A stretch of 64,000 nucleotides of DNA from Thalassospiraceae bacterium LMO-SO8. GTDB lineage: Bacteria > Pseudomonadota > Alphaproteobacteria > Rhodospirillales > Casp-alpha2. The stretch's first letter is position 1; every line of letters begins with the position of its first letter. Where the stretch lies: NCBI GenBank assembly GCA_031655335.1, contig CP134226.1, positions 930,001 through 994,000 on the forward strand, in the 5' to 3' direction. The notes beneath the pieces are model-generated. The model worked only from the letters and a program-made list of their open reading frames with translations. It made no database searches and was not told the origin of the DNA. Of this stretch, positions 59,827-64,000 are shown piece after piece. Position numbers and translations under genes: made by a program.

Positions 59827-61146
59827 TCAGCGCGCCGGCGTCGAAGGCCAGAACCCAATTCCCGTATGCTTCCGCACGAAGGGAATGATGAGGTTAACCG
59901 GCGGGTCTTCTTTGACTGTGACTTCGGCCTCGATGGTGGTTCCGGTCGTGACATGGGCATTCGGCCCGGCGCCCGAGGTCCATTTGAACCCGCTGATCGT
60001 CGCGGTATCGCGAACAAGGTCGACACGTGCCTCATACGGCGCCCCTTCGTTCGTGTAGTCGTTGACCAGTTGTTCGTTCTGCAAGACGGTGAGCATGCCC
60101 TGCTTCGAAGCCGGGAACTCCGACACCTTCGTCACCGTGCCAATGATGGTGCCGTGCTCTTCCTTCTTCACGAAGGATGGCGCGACGCGGACGGTCATGC
60201 CGGGCTGGATACGCTTGCCGTCCTTGGTCGGGATATAGACGACGGCCTGAAGGTTGCTGCCCGCCGTGACGATGCTGATAACCGGCGCGCCTGTCTGAAC
60301 GAATCCGCCCTCGAAGACCTTGAGTTCCGTCACCCGCCCGGAGGCGGGCGCCAGGACCGCGCCGTTGAGGCTGAGTTTGGCGTCGAGTTCCCTGATTTCC
60401 CGTTCCGCGTCGGCGATGCGCTGATCGATCTTGGTTATTTCCTTGGCATGATCCGATTTGAGCGTCAGCGTGTCGGATTCAAGTTCCAGAATCTTGTTGT
60501 TCGCGGCACTGATGTCCTGCAAGGCCTTGTTGTAATCGGTCCTGAGTTCCTCGATCTTGTCCCGGGGCAAGAGCCCCTTGTCGGCAAGCGGCATGCGGGC
60601 GGCCATGGTTTTTTTCAAGTAGCCCGCGCGCTGTTCGGCGGCTTTGATGATCTGGTTCTGTGCCGCCGCCTGTTCAGCGAAATTCTTGCGCTTGAGGTCG
60701 AATTCGCGCTCGAAATCACTGATGATCTGTGCCTTTTCCTTTTGCCTTTCACCCAGCGTTTCGATCGCGCTCTGACGTTCCTGGCGCAGCGCGGCCTGCT
60801 CGATCACGGCGACCTTCTGGCCCTTTTCGACCAAAGAGTTCTGATCCACGAAAAGCGTGGAAACAATGCCGTCCGACGGCGACATGGCGTCGAGGATCCG
60901 GCCGCCGGCGCTGACCAGAATGCCTTTCCCTTCGACCTGATCGGGAATCTTTCCGGCGAACCCCCAGGTGATGACCGCCACGATCAGAACGGCGATGGTA
61001 CCCAGGGCCAGCCACCCGATTGAATCGGTAACGATGGCAAGGCGATCCAGTTGTTCTGGAGACGACAGGCGGTCCAATGCCGCCTGACGGAAGATCTGGC
61101 GCTTCGGAGCTTGAGACACTTTCTGACGGCCCCCACGGTGCGGCAT
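59827..61146 (-). CDS. NHLM-type HlyD secretion adaptor
   Basis: A 439-aa membrane-fusion protein with one N-terminal membrane segment (about 42-66), lipoyl halves around ILDAMSPSDGIVSTLFVDQ and LAPASGRVTELKVFEGGFV, and a long coiled coil (about 115-270). It would connect the two-ABC exporter to an outer-membrane channel. ATG 61146 has little SD support; a GTG at 61119 (SQAPKRQIF) is an alternative. It heads the operon adaptor, peptidase-ABC, ABC, CNB, FAAL, all on the minus strand. Confidence 0.88.
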   Translation of the reverse strand: MPHRGGRQKVSQAPKRQIFRQAALDRLSSPEQLDRLAIVTDSIGWLALGTIAVLIVAVITWGFAGKIPDQVEGKGILVSAGGRILDAMSPSDGIVSTLFVDQNSLVEKGQKVAVIEQAALRQERQSAIETLGERQKEKAQIISDFEREFDLKRKNFAEQAAAQNQIIKAAEQRAGYLKKTMAARMPLADKGLLPRDKIEELRTDYNKALQDISAANNKILELESDTLTLKSDHAKEITKIDQRIADAEREIRELDAKLSLNGAVLAPASGRVTELKVFEGGFVQTGAPVISIVTAGSNLQAVVYIPTKDGKRIQPGMTVRVAPSFVKKEEHGTIIGTVTKVSEFPASKQGMLTVLQNEQLVNDYTNEGAPYEARVDLVRDTATISGFKWTSGAGPNAHVTTGTTIEAEVTVKEDPPVNLIIPFVRKHTGIGFWPSTPAR

Positions 61147-61394
61147 GCATGCGCAATTGCTGGCCGAGTGTACGTGGACTGCTCCCGGCGGAACTTGTCA
61201 TTGCGTTCCAAAACGATTGTCCCAACGTTCAATCCCACCTAGGCTCGTCACCAATAAGGTGTACAGGGTGCCTCGCTTGCGAATTAATTGTGCTTCCGAA
61301 TGCCTTTCGTGGAGGAACCTGCGGTTTACGGCTTGATCCGCGCCACTCGTGCGCTGCGTCGGAACGATCGAAGCATTGTCGGGGAGACCGGTGA
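61147..61394. promoter_or_regulatory. Divergent regulatory region of the RiPP export operon and araC-like gene
   Basis: A 248-bp non-coding spacer between the minus-strand export operon and the plus-strand regulator. It must hold both promoters. I see no certain -35/-10 pair or palindrome. GGGGAG (61381-61386) is the SD of the regulator. Confidence 0.5.
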
Positions 61395-62444
61395 ATGGCG
61401 ACCAGGAAAGCGCCGCCGCGCGTAGAAATCGCGCATTTCGATACGGATTTTTTCGATTCCGGAGACCGTTTCGACGCCTGGAATCAGAACATGGGCGTCC
61501 TGTTCGATCTGCTGGCGCCGGACGGCAGCGTCCCGAAGCACGACATGAGCGCGCGGATCGACGTTTGTAACCTGGGCGACGCCGTGTTCGGCGTCACGCG
61601 GGCGCAATCGCAATTGTTCAGCCGCAACGACCGCCGCGTCGCCCGCGACGACCTGGATCACATCCTGGTCCAGGTCTTTCTCGAAGGCGGCGGCCTGGCC
61701 AGCAGCGATCACCGAATACAGGCCGGCGACATGCTGATCATCGATCTGGATCAGCCGCACGAGATGCTGAACACCGATTTCGCCAACCTGACGATGGTCC
61801 TGCCGCGCGAACTACACCCGGCTTTGTCGGACCTGCTGTCCGTGTTCCACGGCCGGCGGCTCGGCCAGGACAACCCGATGGTGCCCTTTGTCGCGGAACA
61901 TCTGCGCTCGCTATGGAACCACGTGCCCGAAATGGACATGGGACATGCGGGCGTCGCCCTGAAAGGAACGCTCGGCCTGTTGGAAACCTGGCTGACCCAC
62001 GAAGCGGAGGTCACCGGCGATACCGCCCCCGAGGTCTCCCTCGCCGTCGGCAAGGCGATCTTCCGCTACATCGACCAGAACCTGGCCGAACAGCTGCCCC
62101 CCGAAACGCTGGCCAAGACCTTCCGCATTTCCCGCTCCCAGCTCTACCGTATCTTCGCACCCCACGACGGCGTTGCGCGTTATATCCTGGAACGGCGCCT
62201 GCGGCGCAGCCTGCACATGCTGTCGAACCCGGCGAACGGCAACCTGAACATCGGCGCCATCGGGTACACCTGCGGGTTTTCCAGCGAGTCGCAGTTCAGC
62301 AAATCGTTCAAGAACCGCTACGGGATGTCGCCCAGCGAGGCCCGCGCCATGGGTCAAGCCGTCGCAGCAACCGCCGCCGATCCCACGGCCGCGGGCGGCG
62401 AGACGCCGGAATTCACCGCCTGGATCAGAAGCCTGGGCCGGTAA
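61395..62444 (+). CDS. AraC-family transcriptional regulator of the RiPP cluster
   Basis: A 349-aa regulator with an N-terminal cupin-like sensing domain (residues about 60-170, with LVQVFLEGGGLASSDHRIQAGD and IDLDQPHEM) and a C-terminal AraC HTH pair (KTFRISRSQLYRIFAPHDGV and IGAIGYTCGFSSESQFSKSFKNRYG, of which the second gives the family motif). It is divergent from the export operon and convergent with the precursor genes, so it probably controls both. ATG 61395 with GGGGAG upstream. Confidence 0.88.
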   Translation: MATRKAPPRVEIAHFDTDFFDSGDRFDAWNQNMGVLFDLLAPDGSVPKHDMSARIDVCNLGDAVFGVTRAQSQLFSRNDRRVARDDLDHILVQVFLEGGGLASSDHRIQAGDMLIIDLDQPHEMLNTDFANLTMVLPRELHPALSDLLSVFHGRRLGQDNPMVPFVAEHLRSLWNHVPEMDMGHAGVALKGTLGLLETWLTHEAEVTGDTAPEVSLAVGKAIFRYIDQNLAEQLPPETLAKTFRISRSQLYRIFAPHDGVARYILERRLRRSLHMLSNPANGNLNIGAIGYTCGFSSESQFSKSFKNRYGMSPSEARAMGQAVAATAADPTAAGGETPEFTAWIRSLGR

Positions 62445-62468
62445 TACGCCAGACTTTCATAAAGAAAG

Positions 62469-62494
62469 CGCCCGCCCTCGGTCGAGGACGGGCG
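62469..62494. terminator. Bidirectional terminator between araC-like gene and precursor gene 1
   Basis: CGCCCG-C-CCTCG / CGAGG-A-CGGGCG with a 2-nt loop and one mismatch, flanked by A-rich (left) and TTTCCTT (right) tracts. It serves both the plus-strand regulator and the minus-strand precursor gene. Confidence 0.75.
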
Positions 62495-62522
62495 TTTCCT
62501 TCAGACAAAATCGGCGCGGCGT

Positions 62523-62822
62523 TTAGACAGCGCCGTCGATGCACGTCATTCCGGAAGGCGGGTGGTACATGGTCGCGCCAGCGGAGACCATCTCGAGTTC
62601 GAACTCGGTCAGTTCGTCGTCGTTGGCGGCGAGCACGCGGAGTTCCCCAAATTTCTCGCAGGCCTCCTTGACGTCGTCCTCCTGCAAGGTGATGCCTACT
62701 TCGGCGGCTTTATCGACGGCGATCGTATAAAATTCTTCCGCCGTTTTTCCCTCAGAGAGCGCTTCGATCAGACCTTTGTCGGTCCGCACCTTTTTGTAAA
62801 ATTCAATGACATTCGCATTCAT
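62523..62822 (-). CDS. Nif11-like leader RiPP precursor 1
   Basis: A 99-aa precursor. The Nif11-type leader (residues 1-82) has VIEFYKKVRTDKGLIEAL, helical segments and DDELTEFELEMVSAG, the last a double-glycine-type (AG) cleavage site. The predicted 17-residue core is ATMYHPPSGMTCIDGAV, with one cysteine and two threonines. The C-terminal PSG(M/L)TxIxGxV motif is shared with precursor 2. The start at ATG 62822 follows GGAGGT. Leader and upstream sequence are also similar between the two, showing duplication. Confidence 0.88.
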   Translation of the reverse strand: MNANVIEFYKKVRTDKGLIEALSEGKTAEEFYTIAVDKAAEVGITLQEDDVKEACEKFGELRVLAANDDELTEFELEMVSAGATMYHPPSGMTCIDGAV

Positions 62823-63038
62823 TTTTGAACCTCCGTTCTGAAGCACTGTCCTAAACAGCAACCCTGCAACGCGGGCAGCCGCGAGAGCACGCGGCCCACC
62901 CTGACCGGGTCACGCGCAAACCTTAACGGCGAACTTTCCCGAGGAGCCAGCCCATAAGCACCCCCGGGAACGCACCGACAATTAATTTGGAACGTAGGGA
63001 AAACTGGCCGCGCCCCTGCCGGACCTTAAAATGAAAAC

Positions 63039-63063
63039 GCCTGCACTCGGCTCAGTGCAGGCG
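63039..63063 (-). terminator. Intrinsic terminator after precursor gene 2
   Basis: CGCCTGCACT / AGTGCAGGCG with a short loop; on the minus strand it is followed by TTTTCATTTT. It lies 28 bp past the stop of the 63092 gene. Confidence 0.85.
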
Positions 63064-63091
63064 CATCCATCAAGTCAAAACGGCGAAGCTT

Positions 63092-63412
63092 TTAGACCTG
63101 GCCCCCGATTCCGGTCAACCCGGACGGCCCGTAATAATTGCCACTTTCGTAGCCATTGAAAAAGCCACCCGCGGAGATCATCTCGAGTTCAAACTCGGTC
63201 AGCTCGTCGTCATTGGCGGCAAGCTTGCAAAGCTCCGCGAAATTGCCGCAGGCGGCGACAATGTCGTCCTGCTGCAAGGTGATGCCCATTTCGGCGGCCT
63301 TGTCGACGGCGGTCTTGATGAACTCTTCCGTCGTTTTTCCCTCAGAGAGCGCTTCGATCAGATTTTGGTCCGTGCGGACCTTTTTATAAAATTCGACAAC
63401 ATTCGTGTTCAT
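63092..63412 (-). CDS. Nif11-like leader RiPP precursor 2
   Basis: A 106-aa precursor with a leader highly similar to that of precursor 1 (VVEFYKKVRTDQNLIEAL, DDELTEFELEMISAG). The predicted 24-residue core begins GFFNGYESGNYYGPSG and ends LTGIGGQV; it is glycine- and tyrosine-rich with no cysteine, which rules out thioether or disulfide bridges within the core. The PSGLTxIxGxV ending is common to both cores. ATG 63412 follows GGAGA. The upstream 30 bp (CTCCGTTCTGAAGCACTGTC) repeat those of precursor 1. Confidence 0.88.
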   Translation of the reverse strand: MNTNVVEFYKKVRTDQNLIEALSEGKTTEEFIKTAVDKAAEMGITLQQDDIVAACGNFAELCKLAANDDELTEFELEMISAGGFFNGYESGNYYGPSGLTGIGGQV

Positions 63413-63436
63413 GTTTGAATCTCCGTTCTGAAGCAC

Positions 63437-63692
63437 TGTCCTAAATCAGAAATCAGCCTGCGGGCGAACACGAGAGCACGCGTTCCGCCTTCGGCTGAAT
63501 CACGCCTCCACATAACCGCGCTTCACTGCATAAACCTAATGCTTTCGGAGATTCTGGACGCCGCGACCAGTGGTTTTGGACGTGAGGCACAGGAAAAGTA
63601 AATACGGGATGCCGGAGCCAGCGATTGATTTCTTGAAGGAGGGGAAGCCTCTCGTGGGCCGGATTGACGCCGCATGTCACCGCTTAAAAGCA
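63437..63692 (-). other. Upstream region of precursor 2 with no further gene
   Basis: It contains the duplicated promoter-proximal sequence of the precursor genes (CTGAAGCACTGTCCTAAA up to GAGAGCACGCG). The stretch beyond about 63540 shows no convincing gene on either strand. Confidence 0.5.
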
Positions 63693-63800
63693 TTGGACGG
63701 CCACCGGCCATTCCGACCGCGACCGGTCGATGATGGACATTCGCGTCTTGGTGCCCGCGCCTGGCTTGGGCCAATAGCTTGGAACCCGGTGAATTCATTA
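63693..63800 (+). pseudogene. Decayed tniQ N-terminal fragment (element C)
   Basis: Aligns with the first 35 codons of the intact tniQ genes. It opens LDGHRPFRPRPVDD in frame. A base change after GATGAT then puts TCGCGTCTTGG and GCGCCTGGCTTGGGCCAA, still clearly recognisable, out of frame. It lacks everything after the GELYR region. It supports a third Tn7-like element whose left end is the remnant at 50515. Confidence 0.82.
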
Positions 63801-64000
63801 AAGGATAGATGCCTGAAAAATCGCCTGGCATGCATTGACCCTTAAAATCTCGAGTCGTTTCCTACAAAACCGCCGAAAGCAGATTGTCGGACATTGGCAA
63901 CGTCATCCCGGGATGATTGCCAATCTGGCCTGTCCCCTTAATCGGATACACATCGATAGCCAGAGACGCTGTCCGCCTGAATTCCAGAGATAAGGGGAAA
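63801..64000 (+). other. Terminal 200 bp with no recognised gene
   Basis: No open frame with coding character, repeat or RNA gene is visible. A TTGTCGGACA word near 63885 recalls the transposon termini but lacks the spaced sites. Confidence 0.4.

Noticed and set aside
63880-63900. Right or left transposon end near the window edge
   Set aside because: A TTGTCGGACA word occurs, but no spaced ACANNTTANNTTGTCC sites accompany it, so it may be chance.
1-64000. CRISPR array or Cas-linked guide for the Tn7-like elements
   Set aside because: No regularly spaced repeats with unique spacers and no Cas-like gene are visible. The 20/21-bp repeats at the ends lack spacers and fit TnsB binding.

Overview
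The window looks like a high-GC alphaproteobacterial chromosome, probably Rhodospirillales-like. The support is a soluble transhydrogenase, a TauE/SafE permease, a CspA-type protein, a large TPR protein abutting ispE, and GTG/TTG starts with good ribosome binding sites. No 16S rRNA or other taxonomic marker is present, so this placement is tentative.

Layout. (1) 1-7414 is ordinary core DNA ending in tRNA-Gln(TTG). (2) 7446-37798 is Tn7-like element A (30.4 kb). Both ends are TGTCGG... and it is flanked by the 5-bp duplication TATGT. It carries tniQ-tnsA-tnsB-tnsC, metal-handling genes, a DevBCA-like exporter, and a small nucleoside/7-deazaguanine-type island (DNA glycosylase, unknown 113-aa protein, PfkB-deoxyribosyltransferase fusion, QueC-like, SagB-like). 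Its tnsC is split by a 7.2-kb insertion (24876-32066). This insertion has an IS1380-family transposase at one end, a YbhGFSR-like exporter as passenger, and a perfect 5-bp duplication (CTTGA) at its outer ends. A second, orphan left end lies at 9855. (3) 37801-50502 is element B (12.7 kb). It has a near-identical tniQ/tnsA/tnsB/tnsC set, a two-component/PepSY/SHP-type cytochrome cargo, and an IS1595-family element (48731-50414, 8-bp duplication TAAATCAA) inside its right end. (4) 50515 onward holds a decayed left end of a third element C, followed by an NHLM/Nif11 RiPP cluster (precursors, peptidase-ABC, ABC, adaptor, and a fatty acyl-AMP ligase-carrier-condensation protein) and, near 63693, a decayed tniQ fragment.

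The target duplications allow the history to be read. Element B is flanked by GCTTA (7438-7442 and 50503-50507) only if A is removed, so B inserted first and A later inserted between B and the tRNA. The insertion points are 28 nt (B), 31 nt (A) and about 35 nt (C remnant) downstream of the same tRNA-Gln gene. This points to repeated site-specific insertion that stacks cargo modules outward from one tRNA.

Of most interest: the stacked tRNA-directed Tn7-like array; a conserved non-coding leader plus 241-aa protein beside every intact left end; the QueC/NDT/OGG island, which resembles parts of known nucleobase-based defence systems without their sensor; and a RiPP cluster whose only visible maturation enzyme is a FAAL-carrier-condensation protein, suggesting acylated peptides. 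Similarity claims rest on reading motifs by eye; no database search was possible.
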